From assembly GCF_001984155.1 (NCBI RefSeq), contig NZ_MTQO01000033.1, forward strand, positions 143,254 to 207,253: a stretch of DNA of 64,000 nucleotides. The letters are read 5' to 3'. The number at the start of each line of letters is the position of its first letter. The first letter of the stretch is position 1. Made by a program: the position numbers and the translations under genes. The stretch is from Actinosynnema sp. ALI-1.44 (lineage in GTDB: Bacteria > Actinomycetota > Actinomycetes > Mycobacteriales > Pseudonocardiaceae). This document shows, piece by piece, positions 1 through 8,307 of the stretch. Under the pieces are notes generated by a model, which saw nothing but the letters and a program-made list of their open reading frames with translations, was not told where the DNA came from and did not search any database.

Positions 1-185
1 TTGGCGTTGCTCAGGCCGAGCAGGTAGCGGCCGCGCATGATCGCGACTCTGCTCTTCCACGAATGCCCGTTGATGGTGATGGTCACGCCCGGTCGCTTGC
101 CCGCACCGAGCGCCTCCACGACCTCCGGTGGAACTTCGAGCCCCCTCATGGGCTCCGGAGGCTCGACATGGGCGCGAAACTTCAT
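1..185 (-). CDS. DUF1905 domain protein (partial)
   Basis: The gene runs off the left edge, so only about the first 61 residues are present. They read as a DUF1905 domain: an early KFRAHVEPPE stretch, then a segment with PPEVVEALGAGKRPGVTITING and a RVAIMRGRYLLGLS core, which is typical of the small beta-barrel domain often joined to or located beside YdeI-type proteins. I chose the ATG at 185 because a GGGAG ribosome site lies five bases upstream; an in-frame ATG at 200 lacks one. The function of the family is not established. Confidence 0.75.
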   Translation of the reverse strand, partial: MKFRAHVEPPEPMRGLEVPPEVVEALGAGKRPGVTITINGHSWKSRVAIMRGRYLLGLSNA

Positions 186-267
186 GTGTGCTCCCGCCAT
201 ATTGCCAACTAGCTTGGGGATCCTCGTCGTGTGGGGATTGGCGGACCCTTGGGTGAGTCTTGTGGGG

Positions 268-660
268 TCAGGAGGCGGAGGTGGTGACTTTCCACAGGTA
301 GCCGTCTGGATCGCTGAAGTAGCCGTAGTAGCCGCCCCACCGGGCGGCGGCCGCCTCCTTGACCACGCTGCCGCCGGCAGCCACGGCGTTGCGTATGGTC
401 TCGTCCACCAGTTCCCTGGAGTCGGGGTTGATGTGGAACGAGGCGCCGCGGAAGCCCGATCCCTCCGCGGACACGCCGGCGTCGCGTGCCGCTGCCTCCC
501 ATTCGTAGAGAGCCAGCTGCGGGGATCCCTCGCCCAGGCTGAACGAGACGAAGTTGCGGGTGTCCTTGTCGATCGTGAAGCCGAGGCCCTCGGCGTAGAA
601 CTTCTTGGCGCGGGCCAGGTCCTCGACTCCGAGCATGATGGCGCTCACCTGCGGTGACAT
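268..660 (-). CDS. VOC family protein (glyoxalase fold)
   Basis: A 130-residue single VOC/glyoxalase-bleomycin-resistance fold protein. The beginning SAIMLGVEDLARAKKFY and the end YFSDPDGYLWKV are the hallmark beta-alpha-beta-beta-beta repeats, including the DPDG turn before the last strand. The ATG at 660 is preceded by GGAGAG. It is closely similar to the next gene (747-1160), sharing the ARAKKFYAEGLG and DPDGY(L/I)W motifs, so the pair looks like a tandem duplication. The substrate cannot be read from sequence. The pair lies divergent to an ECF41 sigma factor, a common setting for small enzymes controlled by that sigma group. Confidence 0.85.
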   Translation of the reverse strand: MSPQVSAIMLGVEDLARAKKFYAEGLGFTIDKDTRNFVSFSLGEGSPQLALYEWEAAARDAGVSAEGSGFRGASFHINPDSRELVDETIRNAVAAGGSVVKEAAAARWGGYYGYFSDPDGYLWKVTTSAS

Positions 661-746
661 GGTTCTCTCCTGCTGGTCTCGGTGTGGTTCGGCGTCGGCA
701 CTGAACTCGTGTCGACGCCGAACCTCTCGTCGGTGCCGGGGGGTGG

Positions 747-1160
747 TTATTCCGCGTAGGGCTGGTCGGTTCCCTCGGCGCTGTAGCCGAGGCTCCAGAT
801 GTAGCCGTCCGGGTCGGCGAAGGAGCCGCCGTACCCGCCCCACGGCAGGGCACCGGCGGGCTTGAGAACCGTCGCGCCGGCCTTCTCAGCCTCCGCGATG
901 ATCTCGTCGACCCGTGCCTCACTACGGACGACGTAGGTGAGAACCAGACCGCTGAAGCCGCTGCCCTCGGCGCTGGTGCCCACCTGCTCGGCCAGGCCGT
1001 CACGCCGGTAGAAGCCGACAGGCGAGGCGCCGTCCGCTTCGAAGAACACCGAGACGCCGTAGTCGTTCTTGATCTTCCAGCCGAGCCCCTCTGCGTAGAA
1101 CTTCTTGGCCCGGTCCATGTCCCCGACGGCGAGGAGGATCGAGCTGACGTGCGCTTTCAT
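747..1160 (-). CDS. VOC family protein (glyoxalase fold)
   Basis: A 137-residue VOC-fold protein beginning KAHVSSILLAVGDMDRAKKFY and ending with a SFADPDGYIWSLGYS segment. The start at 1160 has a clear AAGGAGA site; the longer frame to 1184 does not. It is a probable paralogue of 268-660, lying 86 bases upstream of it on the same strand, so the two may be co-transcribed. The divergent partner is the ECF41 sigma gene, and the shared 82-base intergenic region carries TGTCACA/TGTCATA boxes in opposite orientation. The reaction is unknown; the fold covers dioxygenases, glyoxalases and antibiotic-binding proteins. Confidence 0.85.
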   Translation of the reverse strand: MKAHVSSILLAVGDMDRAKKFYAEGLGWKIKNDYGVSVFFEADGASPVGFYRRDGLAEQVGTSAEGSGFSGLVLTYVVRSEARVDEIIAEAEKAGATVLKPAGALPWGGYGGSFADPDGYIWSLGYSAEGTDQPYAE

Positions 1161-1178
1161 GCATTGTCTCCTTTGTAC

Positions 1179-1205
1179 TGTCACATCGGCTTGGCGTCGC
1201 CGGTC
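1179..1205 (+). promoter_or_regulatory. Putative ECF41-type promoter
   Basis: TGTCACA lies at 1179-1185, followed after a spacer of about 16 bases by CGGTC at 1201-1205. This resembles the promoter described for ECF41 sigma factors (TGTCACA at -35, CGTC at -10), which are often autoregulated. An inverted TGTCATA is at 1218-1212 on the minus strand, facing the VOC gene, but I see no matching -10 there. Confidence 0.4.
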
Positions 1206-1242
1206 AATCGGTATGACAGGCCCGGACGGAGGAATGTGACCG

Positions 1243-2151
1243 ATGGTCGAACACGACTGGCTGAGCGAACGGTTCGCCGAGCACCAGGACCGCTTGCGAG
1301 CGCTTGCTTACCGGATGCTCCGCTCACCCAGCGACGCCGAGGACGCGGTGCAGGAGGCGTGGCTGCGGGTCAGCCGCGCCGACACCGACCAGGTGGAGAA
1401 CCCGGGCGGGTGGCTGACCACGGTCGTCGCCCGGGTCTGCCTGAACATGCTCGAAGCACGCCAAACCCGGCGTGAGGAGCCGGCTGGGGCACTGCCACCG
1501 GAACCAGCCGCGCCACACCCGAGCACCCACCCAGCCAGCCCGGTTGATCCCGAGGACGACGCGCTGCTGGCCGACTCGGTCGGCGTCGCGCTGATGGTGG
1601 TGCTGGACACACTGAACCCCGCCGAGCGGCTCGCGTTCGTCCTGCACGACATCTTCGCTGTCTCGTTCGGCGAGATCGGCGCCATCATCGACCGCTCCCC
1701 AGCGGCGGCCCGGCAACTCGCCAGCCGGGCCCGGCGGCGAGTGCAAGGAGCAGCCGACGCGTCCGACGCCGCGAGATCCCGGAAACGAGAGGTCGTCGCC
1801 GCTTTCCTGGCAGCCTCCCGGAACGGGGACTTCGCCGCCCTGCTCTCGCTGCTCGATGCGAACGCCGTGCTCGTGGCCGACCCGGCCGCCGTGCGGATGG
1901 GTGCGACCGCCGAGGCCCGCGGCGCCGACGCGGTGGCGGCCGTCTTCGCCGGACGAGCCGAAGCCGCCCGACTCGCCCTGGTCAACGGCGTTCCGGCCGC
2001 GGTCTGGGCACACCGCGGCCAACCGCAGGTCGTCTTCGGTTTCACCATCACCGACGAGAAGATCACCGGCATCGACCTGCAAGCCGACCCGGACCAGCTC
2101 CGTGACCTCGACATCGTCTACCTCGGCACCAGCGACAAGGAGCCGTCATGA
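1243..2151 (+). CDS. ECF41-family RNA polymerase sigma factor (SigJ-like)
   Basis: A 302-residue extracytoplasmic-function sigma factor. Region 2 is near residues 8-75 (ALAYRMLRSPSDAEDAVQEAWLR). Region 4 is around 120-170 (TLNPAERLAFVLHDIF...IIDRSPAAARQLASRAR). A SnoaL-like C-terminal extension of about 110 residues follows. The extension ends in DPDQLRDLD, matching the NPDKL-type motif of ECF41, where the domain both activates and restrains the sigma factor in place of an anti-sigma protein. GGAGG lies ten bases before the ATG. The stop overlaps a possible start of the following VOC gene, suggesting co-transcription. The inducing signal is unknown. Confidence 0.9.
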   Translation: MVEHDWLSERFAEHQDRLRALAYRMLRSPSDAEDAVQEAWLRVSRADTDQVENPGGWLTTVVARVCLNMLEARQTRREEPAGALPPEPAAPHPSTHPASPVDPEDDALLADSVGVALMVVLDTLNPAERLAFVLHDIFAVSFGEIGAIIDRSPAAARQLASRARRRVQGAADASDAARSRKREVVAAFLAASRNGDFAALLSLLDANAVLVADPAAVRMGATAEARGADAVAAVFAGRAEAARLALVNGVPAAVWAHRGQPQVVFGFTITDEKITGIDLQADPDQLRDLDIVYLGTSDKEPS

Positions 2152-2222
2152 TCCCGGGGCAGGACGAGATTCTGGGCCGGGCACAGCCCACTCGACCCCA
2201 TGTGAGAACGGAGCGTGACCGC

Positions 2223-2696
2223 ATGAATTTCAAGCTCTCGTGCTGCACGCTCGCCGTCCACGACCTGGACGAGGCCCTCGGCTTCTACCGTGACGTACTC
2301 GGCTTCACGGTACGCGAGCACGCCGGATTCGCGGAGACGCGGTGGGTGAGCATCAGCCCACCGTCCCAGCCGGACATGCAGATCGTCCTCGCACCACCCG
2401 ACATGCACCACGGAGCCTCACCAGCAGACCGACATGCGATCGAAGACCTCATAGCCAAAGGACTGCTGGGCAGACTCGTCTTCGAGACCGACAACTGCGA
2501 CGCCACCTTCGAGCGCATCGAGGCCACCGGCGCCGAGGTGATGCAAGAACCCATCAACCACCCCGACGGCGTCCGCGACTGCGCCTTCCTCGACCCCTCC
2601 GGAAACGTGCTGCGCTTCACCAACCCCACAACCAACAGACCCGACACCCGCCTCACGGCAAGCACACCCCGCCAGACACCACCAAGCACTGAATGA
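2223..2696 (+). CDS. VOC family protein
   Basis: A 157-residue glyoxalase-fold protein: NFKLSCCTLAVHDLDEALGFYRDVLGF at the start and CAFLDPSGNVLRFTNP near the end. Family members begin at about this Met. An upstream ATG at 2148 overlaps the sigma-factor stop and has a strong AAGGAG site, and would add 25 residues without recognisable structure, so translation coupled to the sigma gene is a real alternative. The last 20 residues are Thr/Pro rich and probably disordered. With the two divergent VOC genes this makes three VOC proteins around one ECF41 factor. Confidence 0.85.
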   Translation: MNFKLSCCTLAVHDLDEALGFYRDVLGFTVREHAGFAETRWVSISPPSQPDMQIVLAPPDMHHGASPADRHAIEDLIAKGLLGRLVFETDNCDATFERIEATGAEVMQEPINHPDGVRDCAFLDPSGNVLRFTNPTTNRPDTRLTASTPRQTPPSTE

Positions 2697-2820
2697 CGGC
2701 CAAGCCGCCGCGCTGCCACACCGAGCAACAACCGGCCACCGCAACCGTGCATCGACCGCGGCGAGACAAGCCAGCCAGCCGGATCACCGACCACGGCGTG
2801 GATCTGGTGCCTGGTTGCGC

Positions 2821-4155
2821 TCAGCCTCGATCGACGAGTGCCTTCTCGACCTTCGTGGCCATCTCGGTGATTTCCGCGGGAGTGATGACCAGTGGTGGCA
2901 GCAGGCGCAGTACGGCGCTGTGGCGACCGCCGCTCTCGATCAGGAGCCCGTGGTCGAGGCAACGGCGTTTGATGGCCCTGGCCCGGTTTCCGTCGGCGGG
3001 CCGGGAACCAAGGGCGTCGGCCGGGCCGTCGGGGTCGACGATCTCCATGCCCCACATCAGTCCCCGGCCGCGGATGTCGCCGATCTCCGGGTGCTCGCCT
3101 GCGAGCGAGGTCAGTGCCTCCTCGATCAGACGTCCCTTGGCTTCGGCTTGGTCGGCCAGGCCCTCCGCGGTGATCACGTCCATCGTCGCGGCACCGGCGA
3201 CCATCGCCACCTGGTTGCCGCGGAACGTGCCCGCGTGCGCGCCGGGCGTCCACGTGTCGTAGCGGGAGTGGTAGACGAGTACTGCCAGCGGATAGCCACC
3301 ACCGACCGCTTTGGACAGGAGCACAGCGTCTGGTTCGATGCCCGCGGCCTCGAACGCGAACATCGTTCCGGTGCGGCCGAGCCCGGTCTGTATCTCGTCG
3401 CACACCAGCGGGATATCCAGTGCGGACGTGATTTCCCGCAGGCCACGCAACCACTCCGGCGGCGCCGGGACGACACCGCCTTCGCCCTGCACCGGCTCCA
3501 CGATGATCGCGGCCGGTGTGCTGATGCCGCTTTCGGGGTCGGTGAGAACCCGTTCGATGTAGCGCAGGCCCACGCGTGCGCCCTCATCGCCACCAATACC
3601 GAACGCGCAGCGGTAGCTGTACGGATAGGGCAGGAAGTGCACGTCCGGCATGAGCGACGCGACGCGGTGCTTGGCGGCCAGGTTGCCGGTGAGACTTAGC
3701 GCACCCGATGTCATGCCGTGGTAGGCACCGTGGAACGCCAGCACGGTACGCCGGCCTGTCGCCGTCTTGAACAGTTTCACCGCCGCTTCGACGGCGTCCG
3801 CTCCGGTCGGTCCGCAGAAGTGCGTTTTCGCGTGTGCCGCGAAGTCCGGCGGCAACACGCCGTAGAGCGACCGCAGGAACTCGTACTTGGCTGGTGTGGT
3901 GAGGTCCAGCGCCTGCTGCACTTGTCCGGAGTCGAGGAATTCCCGCACCCGCGCCGCCACGGCGGCATGGTTGTGACCAAGGGCAAGCGTTCCCGCGGCG
4001 GACAGGCAGTCCAGGTACTGGCGGCCCTCCGTGTCGGTCAGCCTGGCCGCGTCGCCTGCCGTGAACACTCGGTCGATCACAGCGGCGTACGTGCGCGCGT
4101 TGGATTCCTTGTCCCGTACGAAGGTGTAGACGTCGTCCACAATGGTCGTGTTCAT
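2821..4155 (-). CDS. Class III aminotransferase, 2,4-diaminobutyrate type
   Basis: A 444-residue PLP enzyme of aminotransferase class III, most like diaminobutyrate-2-oxoglutarate transaminases (EctB/PvdH group). Visible marks are HFCGPTGADAVEAAVK, the AFHGAYHGMT cofactor loop, VCDEIQTGLGRTG, and the PLP lysine at about K282 in LLSKAVGGGYPL. Such enzymes interconvert aspartate semialdehyde and L-2,4-diaminobutyrate using glutamate. No ectoine genes (EctA, EctC) are nearby. The start overlaps the HypF stop by four bases (ATGA), making this the last gene of the hydrolase-HypE-HypF-aminotransferase operon. Supplying or modifying a diamino acid for the nearby NRPS is an inference; the exact substrate is open. 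Confidence 0.88.
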   Translation of the reverse strand: MNTTIVDDVYTFVRDKESNARTYAAVIDRVFTAGDAARLTDTEGRQYLDCLSAAGTLALGHNHAAVAARVREFLDSGQVQQALDLTTPAKYEFLRSLYGVLPPDFAAHAKTHFCGPTGADAVEAAVKLFKTATGRRTVLAFHGAYHGMTSGALSLTGNLAAKHRVASLMPDVHFLPYPYSYRCAFGIGGDEGARVGLRYIERVLTDPESGISTPAAIIVEPVQGEGGVVPAPPEWLRGLREITSALDIPLVCDEIQTGLGRTGTMFAFEAAGIEPDAVLLSKAVGGGYPLAVLVYHSRYDTWTPGAHAGTFRGNQVAMVAGAATMDVITAEGLADQAEAKGRLIEEALTSLAGEHPEIGDIRGRGLMWGMEIVDPDGPADALGSRPADGNRARAIKRRCLDHGLLIESGGRHSAVLRLLPPLVITPAEITEMATKVEKALVDRG

Positions 4156-6452
4156 CGGTGGTCCTCACGTGCGAGGCGGGTGTCGGCGACCACGATCTGG
4201 CCGAGCGCGATCCCTCCGTCGTTGGCGGGCACCTGGCGGTGGCAGTAGGCGTCGATCCCGTCCACTGCCAGGCCGGTCAAGCAGTTGATCAGCAGGAACT
4301 CGTTCAGGAACACACCGCCGGACAACACGACCTGGCGTACGCCGGTCGTCTCGGCGATGTGACGGCAGCGGTCGCGGACCATCGTGACGACGGCCGTGTG
4401 GAACCGCCTGCTGATCGCCGGCACGGCGACGCCCGTTGCCAGGTCACGGGCGATGGCCCTGACCACCGGCCGGGGATCGACTTCGCCATCGGCGAACTCG
4501 AACGCGTAACCGGGTTCCAGTGCGAGGTCACGGGCCAGCAGGCCTTCCAGTTCGATCGGGCCCTGTGCCTCGTATTCGGCTCGCCCGCACAAGCCCACCA
4601 GCGCCGCGACACCGTCGAACAGCCTGCCCATGCTGGCCACGGAGGGCGAGTTCAGTCCGCGTAGTGCCATTGTGGTGAACACGTGCCGTTCATCCGGGGT
4701 CAGGGTGGCCAGCGCGGGGAAGGCGTCGACCGCGGCGTCGCCCATGGCGTCCAGAGCAAGCGCCAGTCCGGTGCGGATCGGCTCCCGCACCGCCTTGTCG
4801 CCGCCGATCAGTGGCACGTAACGCAAGTGGGCGACCCGGTCGGCGTCGGCGTAGTCGCCGAGGAGGAACTCGCCACCCCAGATGGTGTCGTCCGTGCCGT
4901 ATCCGGCACCGTCGAACACCACGCCGAGTGTCCGGCCGTGCAACTGGTTCTCCGCCATACAGGCGGCCATATGTGCGTGATGGTGTTGCACGTGCACGAT
5001 TCGACCGTTCCCGGCTGCACGGACGGAACGGAACTGCGGGTGCAGGTCGTAGGCGCCGACCTCGGGTGACAGGTCGTACAGCCCGGCGATGTGCTCGGCG
5101 GCCTTGCGGTGTGATTCGAAGGTGTCGTCGTTCTTCAGGTCGCCGATGTGCTGGCTCAGGTGCACTCTGGTGCCGGACGACAGCGCGACTGTGGTTTTCA
5201 GCTCGGCGCCGTAGGCGACCAACGGCGCGATCGGGCGGCCCAGCTCGACCGGGTAGGGCGCGTAACCGCGGGCGCGCCGGAAGAAGGTGAGCAGTGGCGA
5301 CGGCAGTTCCGGGTGCGTCGAGCACCTGACCACCGAGTCGTCGACGCGGATCTCGATGTCGCGGTCGTGGTAGAGGATCACGTCAGCGATCTCGAACAGT
5401 TGCGATAGCGCCTCATCGTTGCGATACGCGATCGGGTAGCCGGAGATGTTGCCACTGGTCATGACAAGCGTGTCCAAGCCCGGCTCGTCCAGCAGCAGGT
5501 GGTGGTGCGGCGCCGACGGCAGCATCACGCCGAGATTGGGGTTGCGCGGCGCGATGTTCTCCGGCAGCGAGCCGGGCTGCTTGCGCGCCAACAGGATCGG
5601 GCGAGCGGGTGACGCGAGCAGGTCCGCCTCGGCATCGGACAGCACGACGAGCCTGTGCGCGGTCGTCATGTCCGCTGCCATCACCGCGAACGGCTTCCAG
5701 TCTCGCCTCTTGCGTTTGCGCAGCAACGCAACCGAGTCGGCGTTTGTGGCGTCCACCGCCAGGTGGAAGCCGCCGACGCTCTTGATCGCCGCGATCTGCC
5801 CGGCTGCCAACGCCGAGGCACAGCGGCTCAGCGCGTCGTCGCCCTCGGCCGTTGCTCCCTCGGCGTCGGCCAGCAGCAACCGCGGCCCGCAATCCGGGCA
5901 CGCGTTGGGCTGCGCGTGATAACGCCGGTCGGCGGGGTCCACGTACTCACTGGCGCACTGGTCGCACATCACGAAGCCGGACATCGTGGTGTGCGACCGG
6001 TCGTAGGGCAGCGCCTGCACGATGGAGTACCGGGGACCGCAGTTGGTGCAGTTGATGAACGGATACCGGTGACGCCGGTCGGCCGGATCGCGCAATTCGG
6101 CCAGACAGTCCGCGCACACGTGCGTGTCGGTCGGCACCAGGGCGGTCCGTTCACCACCCTGGTCACTGTGAACGATCGAGAACCCGGCACCGACGTCACC
6201 CGGCGGCATCCTGGTCGCCGTGACCTCGTGCACGCGGGCCAGCTCCGGGGCCTCGCTCGCCAACTCGGCGGCGAACCGTTCCAGCACGGCCAGGGGCCCG
6301 CTCGCCTCGATCAACACTCCACCCGGATCGTTGCGAACCCAGCCGGACAGGCCGTACCGGCGCGCGTGCCGGTACACGAACGGCCGGTAGCCCACGCCTT
6401 GCACGACACCGGTGACCCTGATCTGCCAACGCTGCGTTGCCGTGTCGTCCAC
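4152..6452 (-). CDS. hypF: HypF carbamoyltransferase
   Basis: A 766-residue, apparently complete HypF. In order it has an acylphosphatase domain (VVQGVGYRPFVYRHA), two pairs of zinc-finger cysteines (CADC...CTNCGPR and CDQC...CPDCGPR), a YrdC-like domain (KSVGGFHLAVDATN, LLRKRKRRDWKPFAVM) and a Kae1-like domain with the VQHHHAHMAA metal site. HypF uses carbamoyl phosphate and ATP to make carbamoyl-adenylate and transfers the carbamoyl group to the C-terminal Cys of HypE. I use the GTG at 6452, two bases after the HypE stop; a GTG at 6461 is an alternative. No hydrogenase or other hyp genes are in the window, so its normal client is absent here. Confidence 0.93.
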   Translation of the reverse strand: MDDTATQRWQIRVTGVVQGVGYRPFVYRHARRYGLSGWVRNDPGGVLIEASGPLAVLERFAAELASEAPELARVHEVTATRMPPGDVGAGFSIVHSDQGGERTALVPTDTHVCADCLAELRDPADRRHRYPFINCTNCGPRYSIVQALPYDRSHTTMSGFVMCDQCASEYVDPADRRYHAQPNACPDCGPRLLLADAEGATAEGDDALSRCASALAAGQIAAIKSVGGFHLAVDATNADSVALLRKRKRRDWKPFAVMAADMTTAHRLVVLSDAEADLLASPARPILLARKQPGSLPENIAPRNPNLGVMLPSAPHHHLLLDEPGLDTLVMTSGNISGYPIAYRNDEALSQLFEIADVILYHDRDIEIRVDDSVVRCSTHPELPSPLLTFFRRARGYAPYPVELGRPIAPLVAYGAELKTTVALSSGTRVHLSQHIGDLKNDDTFESHRKAAEHIAGLYDLSPEVGAYDLHPQFRSVRAAGNGRIVHVQHHHAHMAACMAENQLHGRTLGVVFDGAGYGTDDTIWGGEFLLGDYADADRVAHLRYVPLIGGDKAVREPIRTGLALALDAMGDAAVDAFPALATLTPDERHVFTTMALRGLNSPSVASMGRLFDGVAALVGLCGRAEYEAQGPIELEGLLARDLALEPGYAFEFADGEVDPRPVVRAIARDLATGVAVPAISRRFHTAVVTMVRDRCRHIAETTGVRQVVLSGGVFLNEFLLINCLTGLAVDGIDAYCHRQVPANDGGIALGQIVVADTRLAREDHR

Positions 6453-6454
6453 GG

Positions 6455-7489
6455 TCAGCACAGCCTGGGCAGTTCGGCGCCGACCAGTTCCTCCAGTACC
6501 GACTCCCGCCCGTCCCCGTCCCGCAGGAGGACGTCGGTGCCGGGACGGTCGGTGACAGTGCCGATCACCGCGGCGTTCACGCCGTAGGGATGGTTCCGCA
6601 GCGCCGTCAGGACATCGGCCTCCGCGGCCGGGGAGACGAACAGTGCGAGACACCCTTCGTTGGCGCAGTGGAGCGGGTTGATCCCGAGCATGTCCGCCGC
6701 CATCGCGGTCTCCGTCTGGATGGGCAATGCGGGCAGGTCGACGGTGACGACACGGCACAGCCGGGTCGCGTACTCGTGCAGCACGGCTGACAGGCCGCCT
6801 CGGGTCACGTCCCGCATCGAGCGGACCGATCCCGCGGGCGCCTTGGCGAAGACGTCGTCGATCAGGCCGTTCAACGGCGCGCAGTCGCTGAGGACGCGCT
6901 GTTCGAAGCCGAGACCTTCCCGGATGGACAACAGGTGCACGGTGTGGTTTCCGATGTGGCCGGACAGGATGACGCTGTCGCCGGGCTGGACGGCGTCCAT
7001 CCGCAGCGGGTCGCGGCGGAACGCCCCGATACCGGCCGTGTTGACGTAAAGACCGTCGGCCTCACCGGCGCGCACGACCTTGGTGTCGCCGCCGACGATC
7101 AGCACACCGGCCTCGATCGCGGTGTCCCGGATCGACTCCAGCGCCCGCACCAGCCACTTGATCGGCAGCCCGGTTTCCAGGATCAGGCCCAGTGTCAGGT
7201 ACATCGGCGTCGCGCCGGACACGGCGAGGTCGTTGACGGTACCGCAGACCGCGATCTTGCCGATGTCGCCGTTGCCGAAGAACGGCGGGTCGACGACGAA
7301 GCTGTCGGTCGTCATCGCGATCCGGTTGCCCGGCACGGTCAAGGTCGCGCTGTCCTCCATCTCACCGACATACGCCTCGCCGAGGGTGTCCGCGATGAGC
7401 CGCACCAGTTCCTGGCTGAGCGCGGCGCCAGTGCCGTGATCGAGCAGGACGCGTCCGTCGAGGTCGGTTGCTTTCGCCACGGTGGTCAC
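6455..7489 (-). CDS. hypE: HypE, carbamoyl dehydratase
   Basis: A 344-residue HypE of the PurM/AIR-synthetase-like ATP-binding fold. It shows TDSFVVDPPFFGNGDIGKIAVCGTVNDLAV, GGDTKVV, RDVTRGGLSAVLHE and CANEGC. The protein ends in PRLC; the C-terminal Cys is the residue that HypF carbamoylates and HypE dehydrates with ATP to a thiocyanate. Its presence argues for an active enzyme. The GTG at 7489 overlaps the stop of the upstream hydrolase (GTGA). HypF follows two bases downstream. In hydrogenase maturation the cyano group goes to HypCD, which is not found here, so the acceptor is unknown. Confidence 0.93.
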   Translation of the reverse strand: MTTVAKATDLDGRVLLDHGTGAALSQELVRLIADTLGEAYVGEMEDSATLTVPGNRIAMTTDSFVVDPPFFGNGDIGKIAVCGTVNDLAVSGATPMYLTLGLILETGLPIKWLVRALESIRDTAIEAGVLIVGGDTKVVRAGEADGLYVNTAGIGAFRRDPLRMDAVQPGDSVILSGHIGNHTVHLLSIREGLGFEQRVLSDCAPLNGLIDDVFAKAPAGSVRSMRDVTRGGLSAVLHEYATRLCRVVTVDLPALPIQTETAMAADMLGINPLHCANEGCLALFVSPAAEADVLTALRNHPYGVNAAVIGTVTDRPGTDVLLRDGDGRESVLEELVGAELPRLC

Positions 7490-8088
7490 GGTGTCTTGAT
7501 CTCGCGACGCGGCAGGACGCCCTGGCTGTCCAGGACGCTCAGGATCTCCGTCGAGTCGGCCACGGTGGCGCAGTAACCGGCCAGCCACTCCAGCGCTCGG
7601 TCGCGATCCTCGGTCCGGGCCGACACCACGCAGTCACGCGGCACCCAGACGTTGTAGCCACGGAAGAACGCGTCGGCCGCCGTGGTCTGCACGCAGATCT
7701 GAGTCTGCATGCCGGTGATCACGACGGTCTCCACGCCGCGTTCCTGCAACCGCGTGTGCAGGTCCGTCTCGTAGAAGCCGCTGTCCTTGTTCTTCTCCAG
7801 CACGACATCCCGCGGATCGAGGAACGCCTCGATGATCTCGGCCCCGCGCGTTCCCCGCTCGACCGGCAGGTGTCCGTCGTAGCGCTCGGCGTTCGGATCG
7901 TCGGGCAGGTTCACCAGTTGGAGGTGCACGACGGAGTGCCCACGACGGCGCATTTCGGCGAGGAACCGGGTGAAATGCGGTGTCGCCGCGTCGACGGCGG
8001 CGATCCGTTCCGGATTCTTCTGCACGAGGTCGTACTGGAGGTCGTTCGTAAGTACCGCGACTGTGGACACAGGTTGCTCCCCGGTCAT
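7486..8088 (-). CDS. Cysteine hydrolase (isochorismatase-like fold)
   Basis: A 200-residue isochorismatase/nicotinamidase-fold protein. The expected catalytic residues are visible: Asp16 in LTNDLQ, Lys99 in LEKNKDSGF and Cys132 in MQTQICVQTTAAD. Cys makes it a hydrolase, such as an amidase or carbamoyl-amide hydrolase, rather than a true isochorismatase. The ATG at 8088 follows AGGGGAA closely; a GTG at 8070 with GGGGAG six bases upstream may be the real start. It is the first gene of the operon with hypE, hypF and the aminotransferase, so a role in releasing or processing a carbamoyl or nitrile product is plausible but unproven. Confidence 0.88.
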   Translation of the reverse strand: MTGEQPVSTVAVLTNDLQYDLVQKNPERIAAVDAATPHFTRFLAEMRRRGHSVVHLQLVNLPDDPNAERYDGHLPVERGTRGAEIIEAFLDPRDVVLEKNKDSGFYETDLHTRLQERGVETVVITGMQTQICVQTTAADAFFRGYNVWVPRDCVVSARTEDRDRALEWLAGYCATVADSTEILSVLDSQGVLPRREIKTP

Positions 8089-8307
8089 TTCCCCTGGAAT
8101 TCCAACAGTCGGATGCTAGCCGCCGAAGGTATCTGTCAAACAACTCCCGACCTGCGGGATGACATGATCACGCCATGTTTCATCCGCTCGGCACGGAAAT
8201 CTTCCCTCCCCGGCAACGATGTTGCAGGCAATTCCATCGGCGAACTCCCGGCCAGCTGATATTTTCGCTTTCAAAGGTGTTTCTGCTCAATGGAGGAAAT
8301 GTACTTC

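Noticed and set aside
2821..4155. Ectoine biosynthesis (EctB)
   Set aside because: EctA and EctC are absent and the gene is coupled to HypF, so only the aminotransferase type is called.
4152..7489. Hydrogenase maturation locus
   Set aside because: Only HypE and HypF are present; no HypA-D and no hydrogenase subunit was found in the window, and the pair is fused into an operon with unrelated enzymes.
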